Shown here: positions 9,490 through 17,984 of the stretch, piece by piece | Layout: each line of letters begins with the position of its first letter | Position numbering within the stretch: position 1 is the first letter of the stretch | Source: Pirellulaceae bacterium | Lineage (GTDB): Bacteria; Planctomycetota; Planctomycetia; Pirellulales; Pirellulaceae | Reading direction: 5' to 3' | Length of the DNA stretch: 64,000 bases | Assembly: GCA_019636385.1 (NCBI GenBank) | Contig: JAHBXT010000001.1 | Location: 496,001-560,000, forward strand | Notes under the pieces: generated by a model | What the model saw: only the letters and a program-made list of their open reading frames with translations | Databases searched by the model: none | What the model was told of the DNA's origin: nothing | Made by a program: the position numbers and the translations under genes

Positions 9490-9826
9490 AATTAACGACC
9501 CATTTTCAAGTGTGTGACGATCACTCGGTTCAAGGAAGCATTCTATCCGAAGTGCATGGGTCCAGCGATCAACCCCAGGGCGAAAGTAAGCAGATAAACA
9601 AGGAGCAATTACTACTCACTCGTAGTGGTGGGACCAGCGGGGCCGATGACAAACGATTCAGCAAGACCAAAGAAAACGGACTGAAACTAAGATCGCTCAC
9701 ATAAAAAAGGGCCAGCCCCGCGCCGGCCCACCACTTACCAGTGCATAATTTATGCGTCAGCAACGCTACAGCATCACACGGCCATGAGTGCTACAATGAA
9801 CTGCATTCTAGCGATAAAGGCTGCTC
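9490..9826. other. Divergent intergenic region, 337 bp
   Basis: This gap lies between the SMP-30-like gene (minus) and the symporter gene (plus), so it must carry both promoters. I see no convincing protein-coding gene; the short ORFs in it have no family features. The one clear structure is the minus-strand hairpin with a U-tract at 9703-9729. Confidence 0.6.
9703..9729 (-). terminator. Terminator-like hairpin with U6 tract, minus strand
   Basis: Read on the minus strand, GGGCCGGCGC pairs with a later GGCTGGCCC through one mismatch, followed directly by TTTTTT. No minus-strand gene ends just upstream. The hairpin instead sits about 210 bp before the start of the SMP-30-like gene, so it may act in that gene's leader or be a relic. 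Confidence 0.45.
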
Positions 9827-11134
9827 ATGTTTCAAACGTGGAATTCGATCGCGCTGTGGAAGCGAGTCTTGGCTGGGCTGGTTGTGGGACTGGTCGTGGG
9901 TTTGTGCCTGCGATACTCGTTGCCCGCTGAGCGCAGTTCGACCATCGCCGATGTTTGGCTGCGTCCGTGGGGCGATGGCTTTGTACGACTGATTCAGATG
10001 CTGGTCGTGCCGCTGATCTTCACGACGCTCGTCTCTGGCGTGGCCGCTATGGGCGACCCCAAAAAACTGGGCTCATTGGGCTCGCAAACCATTGCGCTGT
10101 ATTTGCTGACCACCGTATTTGCTGTCAGCCTTGGACTGGCGATGGGCAATCTGCTTCGTCCCGGCGTAGGCGTCGACTATAGCTCGGCCAGCCAAAGTGA
10201 TGTTGAAAATGTCCAAGACACGCTCAAAATCGCCGAGAGTGCAGGCGGCATTGCTCAGCGACTACTAGCGATCATTCCTAGCAATCCGGTTCAATCCTTG
10301 GCGCAGGCGGATGTGCTGCAAATCATCTTCTTCGCCCTGCTGGTTGGTTTAGGCATCGTCTTAACCGGTCGCCCCGCTGAGCCGGCGAAGTTGTTTTTCG
10401 ATGCGGCGGCTGAGGTTGTGATGCGCATCACCCTAATGGTCATGGAGCTAGCTCCGCTGGGCGTCATGGCGCTGATGGCTTGGGTCATGGCCAGTAAAGG
10501 CGTTGGCGTGCTGTACAACCTGTTTTGGCTGGCAGCGGCGCTCTATTTGGCCTGCGCGTTTCAAATCCTGGTCGTCTATGGCCTGCTCTTAATCAAGCTG
10601 ACCGCGCGGCTGCCGATGTTGGCCTTCTTTCGAGGTATCGTGGATGTCCAGGGCGTAGCCTACTCGACCTCATCTTCCAACGCCACTTTGCCGGTTAGTA
10701 TCTCTTGTGCCGAGAAGAATCTAGGCATCGACAAGTCGATCGCCGGCTCGGTGCTGCCGCTAGGCGCAACGATCAACATGGACGGAACGTCGTGTTATCT
10801 GGGACTGATCGCGCTGTTCGCCGCGCAAGCCACCGGCATAGAACTTAGCTGGTCGCAATACCTCGGCGTAGCGCTGACCGCCACAGCGGCATCCATTGGT
10901 ACCGCCGGCATCCCCTCGGCCAGCCTGCTATTGGCTGCTTCGGTATTGAGCGTCGTGGGCATCACTCACGAGCAAGCGCTGATCGTCATCGCCTTTATCT
11001 TCCCCTTTGATCGCCTGTTGGACATGATGCGCACGTTAACCAACGTTACTGGCGACATGGCCTGCGCCAGCGTAGTTGCCAAATGGAACGGCGGATTAGA
11101 TGAAGATGTCTTCCGGTCAGCCAACGACACATAG
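9827..11134 (+). CDS. Dicarboxylate/amino acid:cation symporter (DAACS/SDF family)
   Basis: A 435-residue integral membrane protein of the DAACS family, which includes GltP, GltT and DctA. Hydrophobic segments run along the whole length. The serine-rich reentrant-loop motif (YSTSSSNATLPVS) is followed by the NMDGT motif that binds cation and substrate, and the last part has an Asp-rich helix (FPFDRLLDMMRT). It should import glutamate, aspartate or C4-dicarboxylates with protons or sodium across the inner membrane; the sequence does not settle which substrate. The gene stands alone: it is divergent from the SMP-30-like gene and a short perfect hairpin follows its stop. Length and motif order are normal for the family. 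Confidence 0.92.
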   Translation: MFQTWNSIALWKRVLAGLVVGLVVGLCLRYSLPAERSSTIADVWLRPWGDGFVRLIQMLVVPLIFTTLVSGVAAMGDPKKLGSLGSQTIALYLLTTVFAVSLGLAMGNLLRPGVGVDYSSASQSDVENVQDTLKIAESAGGIAQRLLAIIPSNPVQSLAQADVLQIIFFALLVGLGIVLTGRPAEPAKLFFDAAAEVVMRITLMVMELAPLGVMALMAWVMASKGVGVLYNLFWLAAALYLACAFQILVVYGLLLIKLTARLPMLAFFRGIVDVQGVAYSTSSSNATLPVSISCAEKNLGIDKSIAGSVLPLGATINMDGTSCYLGLIALFAAQATGIELSWSQYLGVALTATAASIGTAGIPSASLLLAASVLSVVGITHEQALIVIAFIFPFDRLLDMMRTLTNVTGDMACASVVAKWNGGLDEDVFRSANDT

Positions 11135-11135
11135 C

Positions 11136-11154
11136 TGGCGCTGATTAAGCGCCA
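11136..11154 (+). terminator. Hairpin directly after symporter stop
   Basis: A perfect 7-bp stem (tggcgct/agcgcca) with a GATTA loop begins one base after the symporter stop codon. No U-tract follows, so it may be a processing or stabilising hairpin rather than a true intrinsic terminator. Confidence 0.35.
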
Positions 11155-11285
11155 TAGCGTGTCTCAGCCCGCTGGTAGCGTAGCGCGTTGTCAATTCAAC
11201 GTCCAGGCCGGCCACAGACCTAGTGACAATAAGTCATTGACCTTGCAACTGGCGGCTGCCTCGATTGCTGCACACTTCTGGCTAT

Positions 11286-11960
11286 TCAAACGCCAGACGA
11301 TGCTGGGATAGTAATGTTGGACAATTGCACAGACACGTTGTTGCGCATGGCAGTGATATTCGCAAACGCAATGACGCCATTTTTGTCGATGTCGCAATCG
11401 CCGGCGGGGCCGACAATTCGGGACATCCCGCCAGAAGTGCTAGGCTGGCTTTTGATTCATACGCATCTTGACTAAAGCTTGCCGCTAGAATTCTGCCAAG
11501 GCTATCCATTGCCAAGCTGCGAGCTTCCGCCCGATAGCCCCCGATAGCCAGAGTCACATTGCCTCCGTTGCCGAAATCTTCGTCAAGTGAACCATCGTTG
11601 TTGTAACGGGCAAGTGCGAAGGCTAGCACAGACTCATCTTCGGTCAGGGCGGAGCCTGCAACTAAGGTTTTATTGTCGCCTGTAAGAACCAGAGTAAAGA
11701 TATGACTGTATTCATAATAGCTAGAAGGGTTGAATCGTGTGATAACTTTTCCATTGGTGCCGAAGCTAGAATCCAGCGATCCGTCAGCATTGTAGCGCGC
11801 CAATGTAAACGCATTGCTAAAAAATTCTGGATGTCTAATTGCGAATAACCAGCCGCGATGATCTTGCCGTCCGATGAGAGAGTCATGCTGCGGGCTTCCG
11901 CCCAGCCATCGCCAAAACGTTTGACTGAATTGTCGCAGGAGCGATCACACGATGACAAGT
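11286..11960 (-). pseudogene. Decayed delta-60 repeat protein with dockerin-like tail
   Basis: Three reading frames on the minus strand join into one recognisable protein. From about 11958 the first gives delta-60 propeller sequence (WAEARSMTLSSDGKIIAAGY). It then shifts at a run of six A (11819-11824, T on the coding strand) into LARYNADGSLDSSFGTNG and a second repeat. It shifts again near 11440 into a tail reading DIDKNGVIAFANITAMRNN, with a stop at 11288-11286. One extra T in the run would restore the first junction. No credible start or signal peptide is visible upstream, so the 5' end is also lost. The tail closely resembles the C-terminus of the secreted protein at 24716-26119. Delta-60 repeats form secreted or surface propellers in planctomycetes. 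The frameshifts could be real decay, phase variation or sequencing error. Confidence 0.75.
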
Positions 11961-12067
11961 AGCAGTCGAAAGCGGTTGTTGTTCGCTTCTACTGACCATC
12001 ATCCGAACATCCGGCGTATTCAGCTCGTTAATCCGCCGGTGTAACACGCCAGAGCATTGTGGAAAGC

Positions 12068-12090
12068 CAGGGCGTGTTGTACACGCCCTG
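12068..12090 (-). terminator. Perfect 10-bp hairpin after the leuB-DUF1569 genes
   Basis: The stem cagggcgtgt/acacgccctg with a 3-nt loop lies 17 bases past the DUF1569 stop on the minus strand. The tract after it (GGCTTTCC) is only weakly U-rich. It is probably the transcript end for leuB and its downstream gene. Confidence 0.5.
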
Positions 12091-12107
12091 CTGGTGTTAG
12101 ATTCGTG

Positions 12108-12590
12108 CTAATTGGGAAACACAAATCCCAAGTGCAATTCAAAATGGCGACACTGCAATTGGTGATGGTCGTCGTAGCTCATGTTGCCAAAAAATGGATG
12201 GGGAGGGAACTGCTGGACGCTCATGAAATGGTTGTAGGCCCGTTCCAAGTGCTGAAAACCGGCCTCAACTGTTACGTCGTCTTCCGGCCAAAAATAGGCT
12301 TGCGCCTGCTTGGGCAACTTGAAGCCAGGCCGGGGTTGCGAATGAATGACTTTGCTGCGTACAAGTCTTCCAAACAATTTGCCATACCAGGGAATGGCAG
12401 GAGGCGGCGCTGCGCCTGAAGCTGCGTCGAGCGTTCGCGCTAAGTGCTCCATAATCTGGCCGAATGCATAGTGGCCCGATGTGGTTACTTTCAGGCTGGA
12501 CAGCCGGCGAGCTTCCTCGACAGCCTCGGGCAACGTGTCGAAATGAATCTGACGAAATGAGCGGGCCATGATGGACTTGCTTTTAATCAA
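12108..12590 (-). CDS. DUF1569 (DinB-like) protein
   Basis: A 160-residue protein resembling the DUF1569 family, a group related to the DinB/YfiT four-helix fold that often binds a divalent metal. His residues sit at the expected places: one in QIMEHLART near the middle and a His-rich end ([17 protein letters not shown]). The function is unknown; thiol transfer or metal-dependent chemistry is suggested only by the fold. The TTG start overlaps the leuB stop as TTGA, so translational coupling to leuB is possible; an ATG seven codons later (12569) is the alternative start. Nothing links it biochemically to leucine synthesis. Confidence 0.75.
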   Translation of the reverse strand: MIKSKSIMARSFRQIHFDTLPEAVEEARRLSSLKVTTSGHYAFGQIMEHLARTLDAASGAAPPPAIPWYGKLFGRLVRSKVIHSQPRPGFKLPKQAQAYFWPEDDVTVEAGFQHLERAYNHFMSVQQFPPHPFFGNMSYDDHHQLQCRHFELHLGFVFPN

Positions 12591-13672
12591 CTAGCCACTC
12601 GCAGCGCGTCGATGACTCGGTCGGTAATTGCCGTAGTTCCCAGGCAGGTAGCACCAGCTGGGGCGATGTCCGCAGTGCGATGCCCAGCCGCTAATACACT
12701 GCGCACTGCTGATTCAATACCCGCCGCTTCGCTCTCCAGCCCGCAAGAGTGGCGGAGCATCATAGCGGTCGCCAGAATGGTAGCCAGCGGATTGGCAATG
12801 CCTTTGCCAGCAATATCGGGAGCGCTACCGTGAATCGGTTCATACAATCCCGGGCCACCACTGCCGATCGACGCGCTGGGTAACATGCCCAGCGATCCGG
12901 GCAGCATGGAGGCTTCGTCAGTTAATATGTCTCCAAACATATTGCTGGTCACCACGACATCAAAATTACGGGGCTTGCTGATCAGATGCATAGCCATGGC
13001 ATCTACCAATACCACATCGTATTGCAAATCGGGATATTCTTCCTTGGCCAATCGAGCGCACACGCGGCGCCACAGTCGACTAGCTTCCAGAACATTTGCC
13101 TTGTCGACCATCGTCAGCTTCTGGCGACGCCCACGAGCCGCATTGGCGGCCAGACGAAAAATGCGTTCGACTTCGTAGGTGTCGTAGACCATGGTACTGA
13201 TAGCACGCTGGCCACCGTCGGGCAAATCCTGGCAGCTTGACGGCCCAAAGTAGATATCTCCGGTCAATTCACGGAAGAAGAGGATATCGGTACCTTCGAC
13301 AATTTCGCGCTTCAGCGGCGAAGCGTCCAGCAACTCCGGATAGGTCGTGATGGGTCGCAAGTTGGCGAACAGGCCCAACTCCTTGCGAATGCGTAACAAT
13401 CCGGCTTCGGGTCGCGTTTTAGCGTTGGGGTCATCCCACTTTGGACCGCCGACAGCACCCAGCAGCACTCCACTACTGGCGCGGCAGGCCTGGACGGTTG
13501 AGTCAGGCAGTGGATCGCCGGTTTGATCGATGGCGATGCCGCCAATCAAGTGTGTCGAATAATCAAAACGATGCCCCCAACGGTCCGCCACCGTCCGCAA
13601 CACACGCTGGGCCTGAGAAACGATTTCAGGGCCGATGCCATCTCCAGGCAGGAGTACAAAATGAGCTTCCAA
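12587..13672 (-). CDS. leuB: 3-isopropylmalate dehydrogenase
   Basis: A 361-residue enzyme that oxidatively decarboxylates 3-isopropylmalate with NAD, the third step of leucine synthesis. Seen in sequence: [12 protein letters not shown] at the start, [11 protein letters not shown], the arginine region [21 protein letters not shown], the [13 protein letters not shown] catalytic Lys segment, an Asp-bearing [17 protein letters not shown], and the NAD motif [19 protein letters not shown] chose the TTG at 13672 because it begins just before the conserved N-terminus, has GAGGAAAG upstream and gives the family length. The ORF extends to 13789 but that extension is Arg-rich and looks non-coding. The other leu genes are not in the window. 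Confidence 0.93.
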   Translation of the reverse strand: MEAHFVLLPGDGIGPEIVSQAQRVLRTVADRWGHRFDYSTHLIGGIAIDQTGDPLPDSTVQACRASSGVLLGAVGGPKWDDPNAKTRPEAGLLRIRKELGLFANLRPITTYPELLDASPLKREIVEGTDILFFRELTGDIYFGPSSCQDLPDGGQRAISTMVYDTYEVERIFRLAANAARGRRQKLTMVDKANVLEASRLWRRVCARLAKEEYPDLQYDVVLVDAMAMHLISKPRNFDVVVTSNMFGDILTDEASMLPGSLGMLPSASIGSGGPGLYEPIHGSAPDIAGKGIANPLATILATAMMLRHSCGLESEAAGIESAVRSVLAAGHRTADIAPAGATCLGTTAITDRVIDALRVAS

Positions 13673-13815
13673 GGTGAAATTCTTTCCTCGACGACAACTG
13701 GGCAACACGAGCGCAGCAACAGGCCTTTTGGGAAGGCGACATCTTAGCATGTTATCCCGCCGTCGTCTTGGCGTAACGGCGGGATTCAAGCACTTCCCAA
13801 GCCTGGGTAGTCAGA

Positions 13816-13838
13816 CCACCGTCTGGCGCGGTAGCTAC
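13816..13838 (-). repeat. Dispersed intergenic repeat, copy 1
   Basis: Read on the minus strand it is gtagctaccgcgccagacggtgg less its last bases, matching the family gtagctac-n-tcgccaga-n-ggtgg seen at four other intergenic places here. A shorter second half-copy in the opposite orientation lies at 13863-13880 (gttcgccagagtgg). Confidence 0.5.
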
Positions 13839-13978
13839 CAAGCTGTAACTACAAGGCTGTGGCGACGTTCGCCAGAGTGGGTAAGGCTGGACCGATTCTG
13901 ACGATTGTGCTATTTCTATACTGGGTTTTGGTGGTTTGGAGAGCAAAATCCAAGCGACTTTCAGGCTAGCGTAACTCA

Positions 13979-13984
13979 TATAAT
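13979..13984 (+). promoter_or_regulatory. Candidate -10 box for the gene at 14038
   Basis: A consensus TATAAT lies 53 bp upstream of the ATG at 14038. The region 17 bp before it (cgactt) is a poor -35, so this is a candidate only. Confidence 0.3.
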
Positions 13985-14037
13985 CATACCAGTGATTCGC
14001 TCCCCTTTGGCACTGTCAAACTCAGGAATATTCCAGC

Positions 14038-15537
14038 ATGTCCACGGAACGCCCCAATACTGACCGCAAGGCCCTGTTGATTAACTTGGATCCCCGACGC
14101 TACGGCTCATTTGCCGAGATCGGTGCAGGCCAGGAAGTTGTGCGGTGGTTCTTCCGAGTTGGCGGTGCGGCCGGGACGATCGCCAAGAGTATGTCGGCAT
14201 ACGACATGAAGGTCAGCGACGCGATTTATGGCGAATGCGATCGGTATGTCAGTCGTCAACGCCTGGAAGATATGCTCAAGACGGAGATCGAGCTGAATCA
14301 GCAGCGTTTGCAAGAATCTCGTGGTGATTCAACGGCATTCTTTGCCTTTGCCGACACGGTATCGGCGCGCAATTATCGCGGAACCAACGAATGCCACGGC
14401 TGGATGGGAATCCGCTTCCAAGCGCACCCGCGCGACCAGGTCAGCCAAATCATTATTCACGTGCGAATGCTGGACAATGACAATGCAGCCCAGCAAGAAG
14501 CCCTGGGCATCGTGGGCGTCAATTTGCTGTACGCTGCCTTCTTTCTGAATCACGAGCCGGATGCATTGGTGGAATCGCTGCTGGACAATCTGAGCACGCG
14601 ACGAGTCGAAATCGACATGATCGAATTTTCCGGCATCGCCTTCCGCCATGTGGACAACCGCGTGATGAGTCTACGACTGGTGCAACTCGGCTTGACCAAT
14701 GCCGCCATGTTTTCGGCTAAAGGCGAAGTCTTACAGCCTTCCGAAGTTTTGTACAAGAAGAATATTCTGGTCGAGCGCGGCAGTTTCCGTCCGGTGACGC
14801 ATGTGAATATGGACATGCTGCAATCGGCTTACAATCGCTTCTGCCAAGAGCCCGGAGTTGACCCCAACGACGTGATTACCTTGGCCGAAATCACCATGTG
14901 CCGGTTGCGCGACAATGGTCAGGTCGACCTGCGCGACTTTCTAGCGCGAGCTGACATCCTGGCCGCCTGCGGCATGACTGTGCTGATTTCAGACTACTTC
15001 CAGTATTATCGCTTAGCGGCATACCTGGCGCGCTACAGCAGAAAGAAGATCGGGATAACCATGGGCGCCGGCAGCCTAGTGGAGCTGTTCGACGAGAAGT
15101 ATTACGCTGAGCTGGATGGCGGCATCCTGGAATCGTTTGGACGCTTGTTCAAGAACGACTTGAAGCTGTACATCTACCCGCTTTTGAATCAACAAACCAA
15201 TGAACTGACGACCGTTCAGAACTTGCAGGTTGCTCCAGAGATACGCAAGCTGTATGAATATCTATGCGACAAGGGCTGCATCGAACAATTGCATGCCTCT
15301 TCGCCACAGCACTTAAAGACGTTTTCGCGTGATATTTTGAAACAGATTCAAAGCGGTAACATGAGCTGGGTTGATCATGTGCCCACTCAGGTAGCCGAGT
15401 TGATTCAACGCCATGGTTTGTTCGGATTTCGACGTCCGCAAGCAAATGCCAAGGTACGCAGCAGTTCGGCACCGATCATTACCAGCCCCTTCGCGCCACC
15501 AGCTACCGGCGCGGCGGCTGACACAGGTTCGGTCTAG
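14038..15537 (+). CDS. Conserved protein of unknown function (499 aa)
   Basis: A large, soluble-looking protein with no signal peptide. The N-terminal stretch LDPRRYGSFAEIGAGQEV, followed by WFFRVGGAAGTIAKSMSAYD, is a strongly conserved block that I recall from proteins found in planctomycetes and Bacteroidetes. Some database entries carry labels such as nicotinate-nucleotide adenylyltransferase or TonB-dependent receptor, and nothing in the sequence supports either: there is no HxGH nucleotidyltransferase motif and no barrel. Residues 40-330 look globular with mixed alpha/beta content. The last 30 residues are a low-complexity Pro/Ala/Ser tail. The ATG at 14038 has no strong Shine-Dalgarno. 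It is followed after 72 bp by cytidine deaminase on the same strand. Function not assigned. Confidence 0.88.
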   Translation: MSTERPNTDRKALLINLDPRRYGSFAEIGAGQEVVRWFFRVGGAAGTIAKSMSAYDMKVSDAIYGECDRYVSRQRLEDMLKTEIELNQQRLQESRGDSTAFFAFADTVSARNYRGTNECHGWMGIRFQAHPRDQVSQIIIHVRMLDNDNAAQQEALGIVGVNLLYAAFFLNHEPDALVESLLDNLSTRRVEIDMIEFSGIAFRHVDNRVMSLRLVQLGLTNAAMFSAKGEVLQPSEVLYKKNILVERGSFRPVTHVNMDMLQSAYNRFCQEPGVDPNDVITLAEITMCRLRDNGQVDLRDFLARADILAACGMTVLISDYFQYYRLAAYLARYSRKKIGITMGAGSLVELFDEKYYAELDGGILESFGRLFKNDLKLYIYPLLNQQTNELTTVQNLQVAPEIRKLYEYLCDKGCIEQLHASSPQHLKTFSRDILKQIQSGNMSWVDHVPTQVAELIQRHGLFGFRRPQANAKVRSSSAPIITSPFAPPATGAAADTGSV

Positions 15538-15609
15538 CCACCCATGCAGTTGGCTTGATAGCCGATGTGCTATGTCAGCCCGGGCGGTTGATGGCAGGAT
15601 CAGTCAAAA

Positions 15610-16017
15610 ATGATTCAATCCGATCAAGTCACTCAGCAACTGGTTCAGCGTGCACTACAAGTTCGCCGACGAGCTTATGCGCCCTACAGCAACTTTCTTG
15701 TGGGCGCAGCTCTATTGGGAAGCGATGGTCAAATCTACGCCGGTTGCAATGTCGAAAATGCTTCTTTCGGACTGAGTATCTGCGCTGAACGAGTTGCCAT
15801 CGCCACGATGGTTGCCTCTGGCTGCCAGCAGATCCAGGCCATGGCCATCGCGCTGCTGGGCGATGGTTCGCCGTGCGGTGCCTGTCGCCAGGTTCTAGCC
15901 GAGTTCGGCACCGCCTTTCCCGTCTTTCTGGTGGATGCCACGGATAACCAGCTTCGCCATCATTGGTTGTCGGACCAATTATTGCCGGACGCCTTCCGCC
16001 TGAAAACCAACGGCTGA
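15610..16017 (+). CDS. cdd: Cytidine deaminase
   Basis: A 135-residue homotetrameric-type cytidine deaminase, which converts cytidine and deoxycytidine to the uridines in pyrimidine salvage. Visible motifs: AYAPYSNFLVGAALL near the N-terminus, the substrate-binding GCNVENASFG, the zinc/catalytic CAERVAIATM (Cys and Glu) and PCGACRQVL with the other two zinc cysteines. The length is normal. It lies 72 bp after the unknown gene at 14038 and may share its transcript. The last 25 residues are less conserved than the core. Confidence 0.95.
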   Translation: MIQSDQVTQQLVQRALQVRRRAYAPYSNFLVGAALLGSDGQIYAGCNVENASFGLSICAERVAIATMVASGCQQIQAMAIALLGDGSPCGACRQVLAEFGTAFPVFLVDATDNQLRHHWLSDQLLPDAFRLKTNG

Positions 16018-16294
16018 TCGTTTCCTATTGCCCAGGCGGCTCTTCTCAAGCTAGCAATAACGCGCTGTGGCCAGTCCAGCTGGCTGTTCATTTATCACAG
16101 CATGCCCGGGGCAGCGGTAGTTGGTAGCGATTATTCCGAATCTATCAAATGTTTCGAGGGCAGGGTGCCGATAAGCTCGAAAGTAACGATTGTTCCGGTA
16201 AGGCGAACTGTATTCTCGCGCGCTGGCCGAGGGGATACTAGCAACCGAATTGAACGACGCAAACAAGCGCCAAAAAGCTGCTGGAGAGAATTCA

Positions 16295-17854
16295 ATGAGA
16301 GTGCCCACGGAGCGCAAGACTTGGCTCATACGGTGTCTAGCCTTGGCGGCCAGTCTAGGGATAGGCGCGATGAATGCTGCCGATGCTCAGCAGTACTTGG
16401 CTGGAGAATTACCGTCTAGCGTCGCGTTTCCCGGACCTGCGCCCATGGAATATGGCTCGCCGCAGGATTGTGATGGGGCATACGGTTGCGATTCTTATAT
16501 CGCTAGTTCGCCAGGTCTGTTTGGATTTCGTTGGCTAGGTGACAACGGCTGTGGTGCTGAAGGCTGCCGATCGTCGGGCAGCGATGGATTTTTGGGCGGA
16601 GGCCCATGTGGAATCGGAGGTTGCCCTCAGGGCGGTCGCTGTGGCGTGTTTGGGTGTGGGTCTGGCGGTCGTGGCTGCTCAGGTTGTGGCCCAGCCAGCT
16701 GTTTGAGTGCAGGATGTGCCGGAGCCATGGGGCTATGTGGACTCTGCAGTTCGCCTGGGTCTTTGCTGCCGGGACATTTAGTGCAGCGGATGCTCGGCCC
16801 ATTAGCACCCTACTCCGAAGGCACGGGATCTCAGCGTTGGTTTGACGTCTACGCCGGGACAATCGCCCTGGCCAGGAACAATGGCTTCGGCGGTATATCT
16901 TCACCAGTACAAGACTTAGCTCAAACCACTGCCGTGTTTGAAGAGACGCATTTGATCAGCACGATTGGAACCGGCCCGGGCACACCCGCGCTGTACAGTT
17001 CCGATTTGGATTTAGACAAACTGCGTTATGGTTTGGAGCTGATAGGCAACATTCAAACCGGCCCGGGGACAAACGTTGAAGTGCGCTACTTCGGTTTGAA
17101 TAAGTGGTCCGATTCCCGTTCGGTACGCCGCAATTCGCCAGATTTGTTCAGCGTGTTCAGTGAGTATGGTACGAATCCTGGAGGCGTCGACCCCGGCTTT
17201 GATGACACCGATCGTTCATTCATCCACACCATCTCCTACGATTCAAAGATCGACAATGGCGAAGTGAATTTTCGTCGCCGTTGGATGGCCTACAACTCGA
17301 TGCTCCAGGGTTCCTGGCTGGGCGGCATTCGTTACTTGCGATTGAACGAAAAATTTGGCTTCGCCGCAGTTGGTAGCCAAGACAATACGTTCACCTTTGA
17401 TCAACTGCGATTCTTCAACATGGATACCAAGACGAATAACGATTTAGTAGGTTTTCAAATTGGAGCCGATGTGTGGCTTGGGTTGATTCCCGGCATATCC
17501 TTGGGCAATGAAGTCAAAGCCGGCGTCTACAACAATTGGGCCAAGGTGGACACAAGCGTGGTTGCCAATTCCGTCCCAGGAGCGCGCGAAGTGTTGCGCA
17601 AAGAGAGCGCAGCGTTCTTGGTCGAGTATAGCGCACAAGCCGTCTATCGGTTGACCTACGCCTGGACGATTCGCGGTGCCTACAATCTAGTTTACGTGGA
17701 TGAAGTTGCGCTGGCCCCAGAGAACTTTAACGCTCGCGACATGTCCAACGCTCTGAACAACAGCGTCTTCGGAATCAACCGCTTTCCGTTTATCGACGCG
17801 GACGGGCACGCGTTCTATAAGGGCTATTCGGTAGGTGCCGAGTTTCTGTGGTAA
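16295..17854 (+). CDS. Outer-membrane beta-barrel-like protein with Gly/Cys-rich segment (BBP7-like)
   Basis: A 519-residue exported protein. The ATG at 16295 is preceded by GGAGAG and begins a signal peptide (Arg/Lys start, Leu/Ala core, ending near ADAQQ); the ORF also extends to a TTG at 16250. Residues about 70-165 (numbering from 16295) are extremely rich in Gly and Cys, with many GCG and GGCxxG runs. After that, a body of alternating aromatic/hydrophobic residues ends in GYSVGAEFLW, the type of aromatic-terminated strand expected of an outer-membrane barrel. I compare it with the planctomycete BBP7 barrel group, without certainty. The Cys-rich stretch may be cross-linked or bind metal at the cell surface. 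It stands alone between cdd and a convergent coiled-coil gene. Confidence 0.75.
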   Translation: MRVPTERKTWLIRCLALAASLGIGAMNAADAQQYLAGELPSSVAFPGPAPMEYGSPQDCDGAYGCDSYIASSPGLFGFRWLGDNGCGAEGCRSSGSDGFLGGGPCGIGGCPQGGRCGVFGCGSGGRGCSGCGPASCLSAGCAGAMGLCGLCSSPGSLLPGHLVQRMLGPLAPYSEGTGSQRWFDVYAGTIALARNNGFGGISSPVQDLAQTTAVFEETHLISTIGTGPGTPALYSSDLDLDKLRYGLELIGNIQTGPGTNVEVRYFGLNKWSDSRSVRRNSPDLFSVFSEYGTNPGGVDPGFDDTDRSFIHTISYDSKIDNGEVNFRRRWMAYNSMLQGSWLGGIRYLRLNEKFGFAAVGSQDNTFTFDQLRFFNMDTKTNNDLVGFQIGADVWLGLIPGISLGNEVKAGVYNNWAKVDTSVVANSVPGAREVLRKESAAFLVEYSAQAVYRLTYAWTIRGAYNLVYVDEVALAPENFNARDMSNALNNSVFGINRFPFIDADGHAFYKGYSVGAEFLW

Positions 17855-17930
17855 GCAAACCTGGAGCCCCTTGGCGATCTGGAAACATCCCTAGTGTGTT
17901 CCGCCGGATGGTGGATGACTGGGGTCAGCC

Positions 17931-17984
17931 CGCTATTTCGGCCCCGCTATTTCGGCCCCGCTATTTCGGCCCCGCTATTTCGGC
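17931..17984. repeat. 14-bp tandem repeat, about 3.9 copies
   Basis: The unit cgctatttcggccc starts at 17931, 17945, 17959 and 17973, perfect except in the last two bases of the final copy. The fourth copy contains the stop codon (17977-17975) of the minus-strand coiled-coil gene, so the array extends just past that gene's end, between two convergent genes. Confidence 0.9.

Larger units (their letters stand above)
13673..14037. other. Divergent intergenic region, 365 bp, with two repeat copies
   Basis: It separates leuB (minus) from the large unknown gene at 14038 (plus). It holds two inverted copies of the short dispersed repeat (13816-13838 and 13863-13880), a small inverted repeat near 13757-13783 (cccgccgtc...gacggcggg-like arms), and a TATAAT box at 13979. 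No coding sequence is convincing. Confidence 0.55.

Noticed and set aside
9510..9763. Short frames in the SMP-30/symporter gap
   Set aside because: They cover the minus-strand hairpin and have no domain; treated as non-coding.
13673..13789. N-terminal extension of leuB to 13789
   Set aside because: The extension is Arg-rich and unconserved, and the TTG at 13672 gives the family length with GAGGAAAG upstream.
16500..16800. Metallothionein or ferredoxin within the Gly/Cys-rich stretch
   Set aside because: The spacing of Cys is irregular and lies in an exported barrel protein; no CxxCxxC cluster motif fits.
17931..17984. CRISPR array
   Set aside because: The array is a direct 14-bp tandem repeat without spacers, so it is not CRISPR.
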